DNA from: a bacterium D16-76
Lineage (GTDB): Bacteria; Bacillota; Clostridia; Oscillospirales; Acutalibacteraceae
Length of the DNA stretch: 54,183 nt
Direction of reading: 5' to 3'
Assembly: GCA_009917445.1 (NCBI GenBank)
Contig: QZEE01000024.1
Span: forward strand, 1 to 54,183
Every line of letters begins with the position of its first letter. Within the stretch, counting starts at the first letter, position 1. The notes under the pieces are model-generated. The model saw only the letters and a list, made by a program, of their open reading frames with translations. It searched no databases and was not told the origin of the DNA. Made by a program: the position numbers and the translations under genes. This document shows, in pieces, positions 8,492 to 18,679 of this stretch.

Positions 8492-11400
8492 ATGGCTCGT
8501 AAGTTCGACCTGATTTCGGAGCTTTACGACCGCACCGCAAAGAGGGTTGCAGGTAATCCCGAAAGCTGGCAGCGGTTCTTGGATTCCGCTTGCAGGAACT
8601 TCAAGCTCCGCTTTGATGAGCAGCTTCTCATTTTTGCCCAACGCCCCGATGCAACCGCCGTTCTGGAAATTGAGCGGTGGAACGAGGGCTTTGGCAGATG
8701 GGTCAACAAGGGCGCAAGGGGTATTGCCGTATTTGAGGACAGCGACCGCAGTCACCAGCGCCTTAAACATTATTTTGATGTGTCGGATACCCACCCCAGC
8801 CGGTATTCCCGCCCTGTCCCTATCTGGCAGATGGAGCCTGAGTATGAAGCTGAGGTAATCGAAACCTTAGAGAATACCTTTGGTACACTTACCGAAAAGG
8901 ATACGCTGGGCGACGCCATTATGAGTGCAGCCAAGAACGCTGTTGAGGATAATATTTCCGATTATGTGGGAGACTTGCTCTATTCCACCAGAGACAGCTT
9001 TCTGGAAGAGCTGGACGAGGATATGGTGGCGGCTATGTACCGAAAGGTTGTCCGAAACAGCGTCGCCTATATGCTGATGAGCCGTCTGGGACTGGACACC
9101 GGCGACTATTTTGAACGCAGCGACTTTGAAGATGTCCTCGACTTCAACACCGGAGAGACCATGAACGCCCTCGGCTTTGCCACAAGCGATATTGCGGAGA
9201 TGGCGCTGACGGAGGTAGCCAGAACCATCAACGCCCTTGACCGGAAGAATCGCATAATTGCGGGACGGACACAGAGCGGCTACAATGAGAGCGCAACAAT
9301 TTCAAAAGAAAGGGGTTCTGAGCATGAGCGAGATCACTTACACGATGCAGGGGGACTACCAGCTCCCGAACCTGAAGCTGCCGGAACAGCGGTCAGTGGT
9401 GCTGGGCAAGTACGCCAGCCTGAGACGGAAGTACCTGAAGGAGCATCATCGGGTGCTGTACTACAACCTGCTGACAAGCTGCAAGCTGGAGGAGCATCTG
9501 GCGGAGGTAGAGCAGAGAGCGACCTCGATGGAGGAGATTCTGGTGCAGCAGATGGCAGAGAAACAGGGCGTGACAGAGCGCCTGAAAGCGGAGGACATGA
9601 TGGCTTGGGTTCGGAAGATGAACAATCTGAGGAACTCGGCGCAGGAGATCGTGCTGGCGGAGGTGGTTTACGCCTAAACTGGCATGAGCGGTCTGATGAG
9701 GATAAAAGTATTCCGTTCCTCGCCTCTACCGACGATGTGAATGCCATTTTGCTGACTACGCCGCACCTGAAAAAGACTAAGGCGCTCATTCGTGAGTTTC
9801 TTGAGAGTGAACCGAGTGACCACGCTCGGACAGAGTTTATCAGGGAGTGCTTTAACAACGACTATACCGAGGTTATTCTTGATGATGGGCGCAGAATGGG
9901 CTACAAGACCTATGAGAATGTGCTGCATCTGTGGGAAGGCAGCTACCTGAACCGCACGAAGCAGGCATATTATGATTGGGGTGTCGTAGCCGCCCACTTT
10001 GAGGGCTTGCGGCTTTTGGGAGAGCTTCAGGACAATATGAATCCCCTTCCGTCTATGGAGGGGCAGCAGGAAACACTTGCTTTGGCAGAGGAGAAATCCT
10101 CTGCCTTTTCCTTTTCGCAGGAGATTATCGACGCCGTTCTCACTCGTGGGAGCGGTGTGTCTGAGGGGAAGTTCCGCATTTATGAGCAGTTTCAAAAGAG
10201 CCTGTCGGCAAGGGAAAACGCTGACTTTCTCAAAAATGAGTATGGTTGGGGCGGCAGGTATCCCGTCATAACCGGCATAGGCATTGATGAACTGCACGAC
10301 GGTAAGGGCATCACCCTGAAAAAAGGGTTTGGGGACGATGCAGATCACATTACCCTGAAATGGGATAAAGTTGAAGAGCGGATAGCCGAGCTGATCCGCA
10401 TGGACAGATACCTGAACCCGAAAGAGGTGGAGCTTTACCCTGCGTGGCTTGCCAAACAGGAGGAGCGGCGGCAGGAGCAACAGGAGCGTCAGGCTGTTCG
10501 TGACACGCTGCACACAGCGCCGTCGGAGAACACACCGGAACCGGATATGGAGACGCACTATGAATACCATCTTGGAGATAAGGTGTACTTCGGCGCAGAT
10601 GAGTATGAAATCCTGTCCCTTTCCGGCGACAGGGTTTTGCTATATGATACGCAGTTCCCATTGTTTCAAAAAGAGGAAACAAGGGCGGATTTTGAACGGA
10701 AGGTGCGGGAGAACCCGCTCAACGACCATTTGAAGGTGATCGGCAGGGAGAGCGTAGCTGCACCGGCTGACAGCCCGAATAATGAGGTTTCAAGGGCAGA
10801 TGACCGGTTCCATGTGGTGGAGCTGGACAGGGACTACCAGACCGCCTATGGTATCTGGGACGATGTGCAGGACGCACAGTATGTCGATGAAGAGGGTGTC
10901 AGCGAGGAGTTTCTGAGCGAATGGGAAGCCAACGCCTATGTGGAAAGGCTCAATGAGGCTTGGAGAGAACAGCCTGTGCAAGAAAAGTCCTCCCAGATTC
11001 AGGAGTACAGCCAGATTAAGGAGGAAAACCCCGCAGGCGTTCTGCTTTACCAGAATGGCGATTCCTTTGTTGCTTACAATGAGGACGCCAAAGTGCTTGG
11101 CGGCATTCTGGGCATCGCACCGTCAACACAGGAGTTGACAGAAACCTTAGAAGCCCCGATTCAAATACCAGAGAAGCGTCTGCAACTCTTCATCAACCTG
11201 TTAAATGACAGGGGTATTGATGTGGCGGTCTCCACCCTTGAGGACGGGAATCGAGTTACAAGGAATATCGTTTCCACCAGCAAGGATGACCCTGTTGAGT
11301 CACAACCGGTGGGCAGAATCGACTATCTGGGAACAAACGGCGCAGTCGGAGAAAGTATCGAGTACACCAGCGAGTATCAATTCCTGAAAGACATCAAGGA

Positions 11401-14400
11401 AGAAAACTTCTACAGTAGTCCCATGAGCATCGTGCTTTACCGGAACAGAAACGGGGAGACGATCTCGCAGGATTTCCTCTCTCAGCTTGACCCACCGCCA
11501 CAGGGCTTTCGGGTGGAGGACTTTGTTCCCAATCCAGAGCGGTTGCTGGCACAGGCGAAGAGCCTGATAAATGACTTCTGCAATCAAGAGTATGGGGAGG
11601 GTTCGGAAGCTGACTTCTCAGACATGACCAGAGTGGGGATTGCTTACACCACCATCACAGACAAGGAACTGGAGGTTCAGATTGAGGTTGACCTTGTTCA
11701 CTTCCAGATAAAAACTTTAGTCGAAAATCAGGTCGTGCGCTTTACCGAGTATAAGAGCCTTGAAGAACTGGTGGAGCATGGACTGACCGGTCTGAGCTTT
11801 GATGACCTCGTTTCTGTTCCTGGCAGGCTGCTAACACCCTTTCTTGAGGAAGATGCGCCTGATGAGGCTGACGATTTCAGTGACATCGACCCTGAGTTAA
11901 TCCGTATGTCCCTTGAGAGCGATGAGCCAAGCCCATTTGTGGAGCAAGTCATGGCGGATGTGGAGCGCCTTGCAGCAGCGGAGCAGGAGCCGGAATCTGA
12001 ACAGGAGTTGAAACCCTCGTGGGAGCAGAAGCGGACAAAGGTGCAGACCTTTGACCTGCACCCCGACATTCCCATGTCGGAGCGCCACACCTTTGACCTT
12101 GCCAGTAACAAGGTCGAGGAAGTGAACAAGAAGGAGCGCTTTCACAGAAACTATGCGGCAATAACGGTCTTGAAGAAATGTCAAAGCGAGAACCGGTTTG
12201 CCACTCCCGAAGAGCAGGTCATTCTGTCCAAGTATGTGGGCTGGGGCGGCATTCCCGAAGTGTTTGACGAGGGCGCAGGCTCTTGGCAGACCGAATATGC
12301 GATGTTGAAAAACATCCTGACGCCCGAAGAATACACTTCTGCCAGAGAGAGCGTCCTGACAGCGTTTTATACGCCGCCAGAGGTAATCACAGGCATCTAC
12401 AAGGCGTTGGAACGCATGGGCTTTCGGGAAGGGAATATCCTTGAACCGTCCTGCGGCATCGGCAACTTCATCGGTATGCTGCCGCAGGAGATGCAGCAGG
12501 CAAAGGTGTACGGCGTTGAAATCGACACCATCTCAGCGGCAATCGCCCAGCAGCTCTACCAGCGCAGCTCGATAGCCGCACAGCCCTTTGAGGAAGCCAA
12601 CATTCCCGACAGCTTCTTTGACGCTGTGGTGGGCAATGTCCCATTCGGGGATTTCCGCCTCATGGACAAACGGTATGACAAGCACCATTTCCTGATCCAC
12701 GACTATTTCTTTGCAAAGTCCCTCGACAAGCTCCGCCCCGGCGGTGTTATGGCGCTGGTGACGAGCAAAGGGACGATGGATAAGGCAAGCCCAGAGGTGC
12801 GGAAGTATATCGCTCAGAGAGCAGACCTCCTTGGAGCGATTCGACTGCCCAACAACACTTTCAAAGGCAGTGCCGGCACTGAGGTTGTATCGGATATTCT
12901 GATTCTGCAAAAGAGAGACCGCATCATTGACCTTGAGCCGGATTGGGTTCACCTTGACACCGACGAAAACGGTATCAAGATGAACAGCTACTTTGTCCAG
13001 CACCCTGAGATGATTCTGGGCGAGGTCAAAATGGTGTCCGGCAGGTTCGGGGAAGAGATGACGGTCGTTCCCTATGAGGGCGGCGACCTTGGCAGTCTGC
13101 TTGAAGAGGCGGTTGCCAATATTCATGGGGAGATCACCGAGTACGAAATCGACGATGAACTGTCCGAAGAGGACAACTCCATTCCCGCAGACCCCACCGT
13201 CCGCAACTTCTCCTACACGATACTGGACGATAAGGTTTATTATCGTGAAAACTCCCGAATGGCTCCCGTAAAAGTGTCGGCAACTGCTGAGAACCGCATT
13301 AAGGGACTGATCCGAATACGAGATACAGTGAAAAATCTGCTTGAAATCCAAACGGAGGGGTTCCCAGACGATCAGATACAGGCATCTCAAAAGAAACTGA
13401 ACGAGTTATATGACCGCTTCACAGAAAAGTATGGTCTCATCAATTCTCGTGCCAATGTGTCTGCTTTCTCACAGGACAGCTCCTTTGCGCTTCTTTCCGC
13501 ACTGGAGATTTTAGATGAGGATCGCAATCTGGAACGCAAGGCGGACATCTTTACCAAGCGCACCATCAAGCCCCATGTGCCGGTAACTTCGGTAGATACG
13601 GCAAGTGAAGCGCTTGCGGTGTCGCTGGGAGAAAAAGCTCGGATCGACATGGACTATATGTGTTCCCTCTGCGGTAAAACTGAAAAGGAAATCTATGAGG
13701 ACTTGAAAGGTGTTATCTTCCTGAATCCCATGTATGGGTATGGGGACAGCACCGAAGCCAAGTATCTGACAGCGGACGAGTACCTGTCCGGCAATGTTCG
13801 TGAGAAGCTGGCGTGGGCAAAACGCTCGGCTGAGGTCTACCCAGAGGACTACACTCTCCATGTGGAGGCGCTGGAAAAGGTGCAGCCGAAAGACCTGACT
13901 GCCAGCGAAATCTTTGTACGGCTGGGTACGACTTGGGTGCCGCCTGAGATCATCCAGCAATTCATCTTTGAGTTTCTGGATACCCCTCGCTATGCACAGT
14001 GGGACATTAAAGTCCACTATTCGCAGTTCTCCAGTCAGTGGAATATTGAGGGGAAAAGCACTGACCGCAGCAATGTCAAAGCCTACACCACCTACGGCAC
14101 AAGTCGTATCAACGCCTATAAAATTATTGAGGAAACGCTGAACCTGAAAGATGTCCGTATCTTTGATTATGTTGAGGATGCGGACGGAAAGAAGAAAGCG
14201 GTTCTCAATACCAAAGAGACCGCCATCGCACAGGCAAAGCAGGAGCAGATCAAGCAGGGCTTTCAGGATTGGGTCTGGAAAGACCCTGCCAGAAGGGAGA
14301 TGCTCTGCAAGATTTACAATGAGAAGTTCAACTCGACAAGACCCAGAGAGTACGACGGAAGCCACATTGTTTTTTCCGGCATGAACCCCGAAATTGAGCT

Positions 14401-16870
14401 GCGGGAGCATCAGAAAAACGCTGTAGCGCACATTCTTTACGGCGGTAATACCCTGTTGGCACACGCCGTTGGTGCTGGCAAGACCTTCGAGATGACCGCA
14501 GCGGCGATGGAATCCAAGAGGCTTGGCTTGTGCAGCAAATCTCTGTTTGTTGTCCCGAACCACTTGACCGAACAGTGGGCGGCTGAGTTCTTGCAGCTCT
14601 ACCCAGCGGCGAATATCTTAGTCGCCACAAAGAAAGACTTTGAGACGAAAAACCGCAAGCGCTTCTGCGGCAGAATAGCGACGGGGGACTATGACGCCAT
14701 TATCATCGGGCATAGCCAGTTTGAGAAAATCCCCATGAGCATTGAGCGCCAGATTGCCCTTCTGGAGCGTGAGCGTGACGAAATCTTGGACTGTATTGCC
14801 GAAATCAAGGCGAACAAAGGCGAGAATTTTACACGAAAGCAGTTTGAAAAGTCGAAGAAGAACATTGAGTACAAGTTGAAATCCCTCTATGACCAGAGCA
14901 AAAAGGATGATGTCGTGACCTTTGAAGAGCTTGGCGTTGACCGCCTGTTCATTGATGAGAGCCACTACTACAAAAACCTTCATCTATACACTAAGATGAG
15001 GAATGTGGGTGGCATTGCCCAGACAGAAGCAAAGAAATCTGCCGACCTCTATATGAAGTGCCGCTATCTTGATGAGCTGACCGGCGGGCGTGGTACGGTC
15101 TTTGCGACCGGAACGCCGATCTCGAACAGTATGGTGGAGCTATACACGATCCAGAGGTATTTGCAGTATAGCACCCTTGAAAAGTATGGCTTGCAGCACT
15201 TCGATGCGTGGGCTTCCAGCTTTGGCGAGACAGTTACGGCAGTAGAACTGAAACCGGAGGGGACGGGCTATCGGACAAAGACACGCTTTGCAAAGTTTTT
15301 CAATCTGCCTGAGCTGATGTCCATGTTCAAAGAGGTTGCCGACATCAAAACGGCGGATATGCTTGACCTACCGGTGCCGGAAGTGCGGTATCACAATATT
15401 GCTGTCAAGCCCTCGGAAATACAGAAGGAGATGGTCGCCAGCCTTGCTGAACGGGCAGAGCGAATCCGTCTCGGCGGCGTCAATCCCAGTGTGGATAATA
15501 TGCTCAAAATCACCAACGATGGCAGGAAACTTGCCCTTGACCAAAGGCTTATCAATCCCATGCTGCCTGACTTTGAGGGCAGCAAGCTCAATGCCTGTGT
15601 TGATAAGATGTATGAAGCATGGGAGCAGGGAAAGGAGAAACGGTTGACGCAATTATTCTTTTGCGACCTGTCCACGCCGAAAAACGATGGGGGCTTCTCG
15701 GTCTATGATGATATCCGAAAGAAGCTCATTGACCGTGGTGTGCCTGCTGATGAGGTGAGGTTTATTCATGAGGCAGATACCGAAGTAAAGAAGATGGAAC
15801 TCTTCAAAAAGGTTCGTAAAGGCGAGGTTCGGATTCTTATGGGCAGCACCTCGAAGATGGGCGCAGGGACAAATGTTCAGGACAAACTTGCCGCTTCAAG
15901 CGACTTTGATTGCCCATGGAGACCCTCGGATTTGGAGCAGAGGTTGGGGCGTAGCGTCCGGCAGGGGAATGAAAACCCTGTGGTAGATATTTTCCGCTTC
16001 GTGACGGAGGGAACCTTTGACGCTTATCTCTATCAGCTTGTCGAAGGCAAACAGAAGTTTGCGAGCCAGATTATGACGAGCAAATCCCCTGTCAGATCTG
16101 CGGAGGACATCGACGCAACCGCCCTCAGCTATGCGGAGATTAAGATGCTGGCGACCGGCAATCCCTATATCAAGGAGAAGATGGATTTGGACATTCAGGT
16201 GCAAAAGCTGCGGCTGATAAAGTCCAGCTTCCTGTCTGAAAAGTATTCGCTGGAGGATAAGATCGTCAAGTTCTACCCGCAGCAGATTGCCACGCTGAGG
16301 GAACTCATAGCAGGTCTGGAGGCTGACGGAAAGACAAGGCTGGAACATCCAAAGCCCACAGATGACCGGTTTGTGGGAATGGAGATTAAGGGCGTGTCTT
16401 ACACTGAAAAGGCAGATGCGGGTAAGGCTATCATTGAAGTTTGCGGGCAGATGGAAAGCCCCGCCCCTATTCCGCTGGGCAGGTATAGAGGGTTTGAGTT
16501 GGAGTTGTCCTTTAACACGATGGAGCGTATTTATGAGGTGAAGATTCAGGGCAAGACAAGTCGTAAGATTGCGCTTGGCGATGATGTGTTCGGTAATATT
16601 TCCCGCATTGACAACGCCATAGAGCGCATTCCCGATGTACTGGAAGATAAGCGACTTGACCTTGAGAATACCGAAAAGCAGCTTGAAAATGCCAAAGCGG
16701 AGGTTGACAAGCCCTTCCCCCAAGAGGACGAACTACAACAAATGACTACGAGACTCAATGAGCTGGACATTCTGCTTAACCTTGATAAGAGGGAAAATGA
16801 GCTGGCTGACGATGAGCCGGACGAGGGTGATGCTCTCACACAGGAGAAGGGCAGAGGCAGAGAAAGGTGA
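8492..16870 (+). CDS. Giant N6-methylase-like / SF2 helicase fusion protein
   Basis: A 2792-residue multidomain protein typical of Tn1549-like ICEs, with an AAAGGAGGTG ribosome binding site. Residues about 10-90 look like an ArdC-type DNA-binding module (FDEQLLIFAQRPDATAV). Residues about 277-395 are a low-complexity Gly/Ala/Glu linker that overlaps tnpV in another frame. YodL-like and other polyvalent modules follow (about 690-830). A methylase-like domain has EPSCGIGNF (from residue 1318) and NVPFGD (from 1382, in place of NPPY). An SF2 helicase has AVGAGKT ending near residue 1998, DESH near 2155, FATGTPISNS, and a C-terminal QRLGRSVRQGN arginine-finger motif. It probably remodels or modifies element DNA during transfer or establishment. 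Specific activity has not been seen. Confidence 0.93.
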   Translation: MARKFDLISELYDRTAKRVAGNPESWQRFLDSACRNFKLRFDEQLLIFAQRPDATAVLEIERWNEGFGRWVNKGARGIAVFEDSDRSHQRLKHYFDVSDTHPSRYSRPVPIWQMEPEYEAEVIETLENTFGTLTEKDTLGDAIMSAAKNAVEDNISDYVGDLLYSTRDSFLEELDEDMVAAMYRKVVRNSVAYMLMSRLGLDTGDYFERSDFEDVLDFNTGETMNALGFATSDIAEMALTEVARTINALDRKNRIIAGRTQSGYNESATISKERGSEHERDHLHDAGGLPAPEPEAAGTAVSGAGQVRQPETEVPEGASSGAVLQPADKLQAGGASGGGRAESDLDGGDSGAADGRETGRDRAPESGGHDGLGSEDEQSEELGAGDRAGGGGLRLNWHERSDEDKSIPFLASTDDVNAILLTTPHLKKTKALIREFLESEPSDHARTEFIRECFNNDYTEVILDDGRRMGYKTYENVLHLWEGSYLNRTKQAYYDWGVVAAHFEGLRLLGELQDNMNPLPSMEGQQETLALAEEKSSAFSFSQEIIDAVLTRGSGVSEGKFRIYEQFQKSLSARENADFLKNEYGWGGRYPVITGIGIDELHDGKGITLKKGFGDDADHITLKWDKVEERIAELIRMDRYLNPKEVELYPAWLAKQEERRQEQQERQAVRDTLHTAPSENTPEPDMETHYEYHLGDKVYFGADEYEILSLSGDRVLLYDTQFPLFQKEETRADFERKVRENPLNDHLKVIGRESVAAPADSPNNEVSRADDRFHVVELDRDYQTAYGIWDDVQDAQYVDEEGVSEEFLSEWEANAYVERLNEAWREQPVQEKSSQIQEYSQIKEENPAGVLLYQNGDSFVAYNEDAKVLGGILGIAPSTQELTETLEAPIQIPEKRLQLFINLLNDRGIDVAVSTLEDGNRVTRNIVSTSKDDPVESQPVGRIDYLGTNGAVGESIEYTSEYQFLKDIKEENFYSSPMSIVLYRNRNGETISQDFLSQLDPPPQGFRVEDFVPNPERLLAQAKSLINDFCNQEYGEGSEADFSDMTRVGIAYTTITDKELEVQIEVDLVHFQIKTLVENQVVRFTEYKSLEELVEHGLTGLSFDDLVSVPGRLLTPFLEEDAPDEADDFSDIDPELIRMSLESDEPSPFVEQVMADVERLAAAEQEPESEQELKPSWEQKRTKVQTFDLHPDIPMSERHTFDLASNKVEEVNKKERFHRNYAAITVLKKCQSENRFATPEEQVILSKYVGWGGIPEVFDEGAGSWQTEYAMLKNILTPEEYTSARESVLTAFYTPPEVITGIYKALERMGFREGNILEPSCGIGNFIGMLPQEMQQAKVYGVEIDTISAAIAQQLYQRSSIAAQPFEEANIPDSFFDAVVGNVPFGDFRLMDKRYDKHHFLIHDYFFAKSLDKLRPGGVMALVTSKGTMDKASPEVRKYIAQRADLLGAIRLPNNTFKGSAGTEVVSDILILQKRDRIIDLEPDWVHLDTDENGIKMNSYFVQHPEMILGEVKMVSGRFGEEMTVVPYEGGDLGSLLEEAVANIHGEITEYEIDDELSEEDNSIPADPTVRNFSYTILDDKVYYRENSRMAPVKVSATAENRIKGLIRIRDTVKNLLEIQTEGFPDDQIQASQKKLNELYDRFTEKYGLINSRANVSAFSQDSSFALLSALEILDEDRNLERKADIFTKRTIKPHVPVTSVDTASEALAVSLGEKARIDMDYMCSLCGKTEKEIYEDLKGVIFLNPMYGYGDSTEAKYLTADEYLSGNVREKLAWAKRSAEVYPEDYTLHVEALEKVQPKDLTASEIFVRLGTTWVPPEIIQQFIFEFLDTPRYAQWDIKVHYSQFSSQWNIEGKSTDRSNVKAYTTYGTSRINAYKIIEETLNLKDVRIFDYVEDADGKKKAVLNTKETAIAQAKQEQIKQGFQDWVWKDPARREMLCKIYNEKFNSTRPREYDGSHIVFSGMNPEIELREHQKNAVAHILYGGNTLLAHAVGAGKTFEMTAAAMESKRLGLCSKSLFVVPNHLTEQWAAEFLQLYPAANILVATKKDFETKNRKRFCGRIATGDYDAIIIGHSQFEKIPMSIERQIALLERERDEILDCIAEIKANKGENFTRKQFEKSKKNIEYKLKSLYDQSKKDDVVTFEELGVDRLFIDESHYYKNLHLYTKMRNVGGIAQTEAKKSADLYMKCRYLDELTGGRGTVFATGTPISNSMVELYTIQRYLQYSTLEKYGLQHFDAWASSFGETVTAVELKPEGTGYRTKTRFAKFFNLPELMSMFKEVADIKTADMLDLPVPEVRYHNIAVKPSEIQKEMVASLAERAERIRLGGVNPSVDNMLKITNDGRKLALDQRLINPMLPDFEGSKLNACVDKMYEAWEQGKEKRLTQLFFCDLSTPKNDGGFSVYDDIRKKLIDRGVPADEVRFIHEADTEVKKMELFKKVRKGEVRILMGSTSKMGAGTNVQDKLAASSDFDCPWRPSDLEQRLGRSVRQGNENPVVDIFRFVTEGTFDAYLYQLVEGKQKFASQIMTSKSPVRSAEDIDATALSYAEIKMLATGNPYIKEKMDLDIQVQKLRLIKSSFLSEKYSLEDKIVKFYPQQIATLRELIAGLEADGKTRLEHPKPTDDRFVGMEIKGVSYTEKADAGKAIIEVCGQMESPAPIPLGRYRGFELELSFNTMERIYEVKIQGKTSRKIALGDDVFGNISRIDNAIERIPDVLEDKRLDLENTEKQLENAKAEVDKPFPQEDELQQMTTRLNELDILLNLDKRENELADDEPDEGDALTQEKGRGRER
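9324..9677 (+). CDS. tnpV: TnpV-like protein overprinted inside the helicase gene
   Basis: A 117-residue frame lies in the +1 frame wholly inside the helicase gene. It has its own ribosome binding site (AAAGGGG, eight bases before the ATG) and matches the TnpV family of Tn4451-type elements from end to end: ITYTMQGDYQLPNLKLPEQ at the start, LGKYASLRRKYLKEHH and LLTSCKLEEHLAEVEQRA in the middle, and a closing WVRKMNNLRNSAQEIVLAEVVYA. The role of TnpV is not established. The helicase frame through this stretch is only Gly/Ala/Glu-rich linker, so tnpV is probably the constrained reading. Whether it is expressed cannot be told from sequence alone. Confidence 0.75.
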   Translation: MSEITYTMQGDYQLPNLKLPEQRSVVLGKYASLRRKYLKEHHRVLYYNLLTSCKLEEHLAEVEQRATSMEEILVQQMAEKQGVTERLKAEDMMAWVRKMNNLRNSAQEIVLAEVVYA

Positions 16871-16904
16871 ACTATAATCTCCACATGGTAGAACTCCCAT
16901 ATCA

Positions 16905-16934
16905 TTGTCGGAGCGGTCGTGAACAAGATATAAT
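16905..16934 (+). promoter_or_regulatory. Probable sigma-A promoter
   Basis: TTGTCG (16905-16910), an 18-base spacer and TATAAT (16929-16934) lie between the helicase stop and the next gene. It may provide an internal promoter for the downstream transfer genes. Confidence 0.5.
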
Positions 16935-16969
16935 TGAGGGTACAACCTACCCGAAAGGAGTCGAAATCT

Positions 16970-17281
16970 ATGAACGATTGTTTTACACCGTTAGCTGTTA
17001 CGGAGGACTTTGAGGAGGAAATCAGCAGTACGCTGGCAAAGGCAAATAAGACCGATCAGCGGCTGATGGAAGCCCAGAAGCGTGTTGTGGAAGCCTTGGC
17101 AAAGAGCGATAAGGTTTTCGCCTTAATTGACTCGGAGCGAGTAGCGCCGCTCACGCAGGAAGAGTGCGAAATCCTTGTGGAGTATCTGCTTGCGGAGAAC
17201 GAGGTGATTCTAAATCAGTACCGTATCTGCTATCTCAAAGGGCTGCGGGACGGTATGACAGCTAACAAAATATTGGATTGA
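16970..17281 (+). CDS. Hypothetical helical protein, 103 residues
   Basis: The ATG at 16970 has AAAGGAG ten bases upstream. The 103-residue product is acidic and helical (ISSTLAKANKTDQRLMEAQKRVVEALAKSDKV, then TQEECEILVEYLLAENEVI) and looks like a small adaptor. The family was not recognised. It has its own likely promoter at 16905 and is followed by two hairpins, so it may be expressed somewhat independently of the helicase. Confidence 0.7.
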   Translation: MNDCFTPLAVTEDFEEEISSTLAKANKTDQRLMEAQKRVVEALAKSDKVFALIDSERVAPLTQEECEILVEYLLAENEVILNQYRICYLKGLRDGMTANKILD

Positions 17282-17288
17282 CCCTCTT

Positions 17289-17354
17289 GCGGCATGGTGA
17301 AAATCATGCCGCATTTACATAGCCGAAAGAGCAATTTCATTTGCTTTTCCGGCT
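17289..17354. other. Two consecutive intergenic hairpins
   Basis: The first hairpin is GCGGCATG (17289-17296) with CATGCCGC (17305-17312). The second pairs 17321-17334 (AGCCGAAAGAGCAA) with 17341-17354 (TTGCTTTTCCGGCT), with a few mismatches. Neither is followed by a T-run, so they are more likely mRNA-processing or attenuation structures than terminators. Confidence 0.45.
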
Positions 17355-17380
17355 GTGAAATATAAGAAGGAGGTGTCGAT

Positions 17381-17710
17381 ATGACCCAGCGGGACTACCG
17401 CACAGAGTTGTTTGAGAAGATGAAAACGGAGCAGGAAAGATACCGTAATCGGCTTCTGAAACAGGAACCCAGCGAGATTTTGAGTCACTCCAATGAGTTC
17501 ACTGTGCGAGAGGACATTATGATGGAGATGGATGTTCTGAATCTTTCACCCAAGCGGGCAAAGGCTCTTTTGAAGTCTCCCACCCCTCTTGCTGACCTTT
17601 ACAAAGAGTTCGACAAGCGGGAGACTGACCGCATGGATGTGATTCGTGACTGCATCGAGAGCCGAGCCGATGAGGTTATCAAGCGGGAACACGCAAGGGA
17701 AAGCCGGTGA
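17381..17710 (+). CDS. DUF3848-like protein
   Basis: A 109-residue charged protein with an ideal ribosome binding site (AAGAAGGAGGTG). The pattern LFEKMKTEQERYRNRLLKQEPSEIL, then EFTVREDIMMEMD, resembles the DUF3848 family found in conjugative elements of Clostridia, where it often stands near primase-like genes, as here. No catalytic residues are evident. It ends six bases before the next gene. The family name is given from memory of the pattern and is the less certain part. Confidence 0.65.
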   Translation: MTQRDYRTELFEKMKTEQERYRNRLLKQEPSEILSHSNEFTVREDIMMEMDVLNLSPKRAKALLKSPTPLADLYKEFDKRETDRMDVIRDCIESRADEVIKREHARESR

Positions 17711-17716
17711 GCAACG

Positions 17717-18679
17717 ATGCCGTATATTTCACCGGAGGTGATCGAACAGGCAAGGCAGATTGACCTTCTGACCTATCTGCAAGCCTGTGAGCCAAACGAG
17801 CTTGTTCGCATTTCGGCTAACAACTACACCACCCGTACCCATGACAGCTTGAAGATTTCCAACGGCAAATGGATGTGGTGGTCGCACCGGATCGGCGGCT
17901 ATAACGCCCTTGACTATCTCGTGAAAGTCAAGGGCGTTTCTTTTGTGGAAGCGGTCGAAACCCTGATGGGCAGAGCGGCGGTTATGCCAAGCGTGGTATG
18001 CGCTGCACCAAAAAAAGAGCAGCCGAAAGTCTTGCTCCTGCCGGAGAAAAGTCCCACGACAGATAGAGTCACAGAGTATCTTTTCAGCAGAGGGATTGAC
18101 TATGGTATCATCGAAAGCTGCATTTCTCATGGGCTGATCTATGAGAGTCTGCCCTATCACAACGCCGTTTTTGTGGGCTATGACCGAGAGCAAAAGCCCA
18201 GATATGCAGCGTTTCGGGCAACGAACAACAGCCGTATCATGGGGGACTGCTCAGGCAGTGACAAGCACTATTCATTTCGGATAGCAGAGGGGAGAAGCGA
18301 CGAGCTGCACCTGTTCGAGTGTGCTATAGACCTGCTATCCTATGCAACTTTGGAGGTTTTGGCAGGGCGGGAATGGAGGGCAGAGAATCTCGTTTCTCTC
18401 TCCGGCGTGTACCTGTCGAAGAAGCGACCGGAGGACAGCAAGACCCCTATGGCGCTATCTCAGTTTCTTTCCGAGAACCCCAATGTGCGGAAAATAACTC
18501 TTCATTTGGACAACGATGCTGCGGGAAGAAATGCGAGCTTGGCAATCCAAGCTAAGCTGGCAGACAGGTATGAGATGGCGGATTGCCCACCGCAGTACGG
18601 CAAGGATTACAACGATTATCTCTGCCGGAAGTTGGGTATTTTCAGAGAAAAGAACAGTGAAAGGAGAAGTGAACGCTGA
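17717..18679 (+). CDS. TOPRIM (DUF3991-type) primase-like protein
   Basis: A 320-residue protein. The N-terminus (about residues 1-75) resembles DUF3991: an opening IDLLTYLQ, then KWMWWSHRIGGYNALDYLVKVKG. The C-terminal half is a TOPRIM domain with the acidic residue E201 in LFECAIDLLS and the D265-x-D267 pair in LHLDNDAAGR. These bind metal in primases and topoisomerases. It lacks an obvious CHC2 zinc knuckle. It probably primes the complementary strand during transfer or rolling-circle replication of the element. The stop overlaps the next ATG (TGATG). Confidence 0.85.
   Translation: MPYISPEVIEQARQIDLLTYLQACEPNELVRISANNYTTRTHDSLKISNGKWMWWSHRIGGYNALDYLVKVKGVSFVEAVETLMGRAAVMPSVVCAAPKKEQPKVLLLPEKSPTTDRVTEYLFSRGIDYGIIESCISHGLIYESLPYHNAVFVGYDREQKPRYAAFRATNNSRIMGDCSGSDKHYSFRIAEGRSDELHLFECAIDLLSYATLEVLAGREWRAENLVSLSGVYLSKKRPEDSKTPMALSQFLSENPNVRKITLHLDNDAAGRNASLAIQAKLADRYEMADCPPQYGKDYNDYLCRKLGIFREKNSERRSER

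Noticed and set aside
9258-9323. Longer start for the tnpV frame
   Set aside because: The extra 22 codons lack a ribosome binding site and family similarity. The ATG at 9324 has both.
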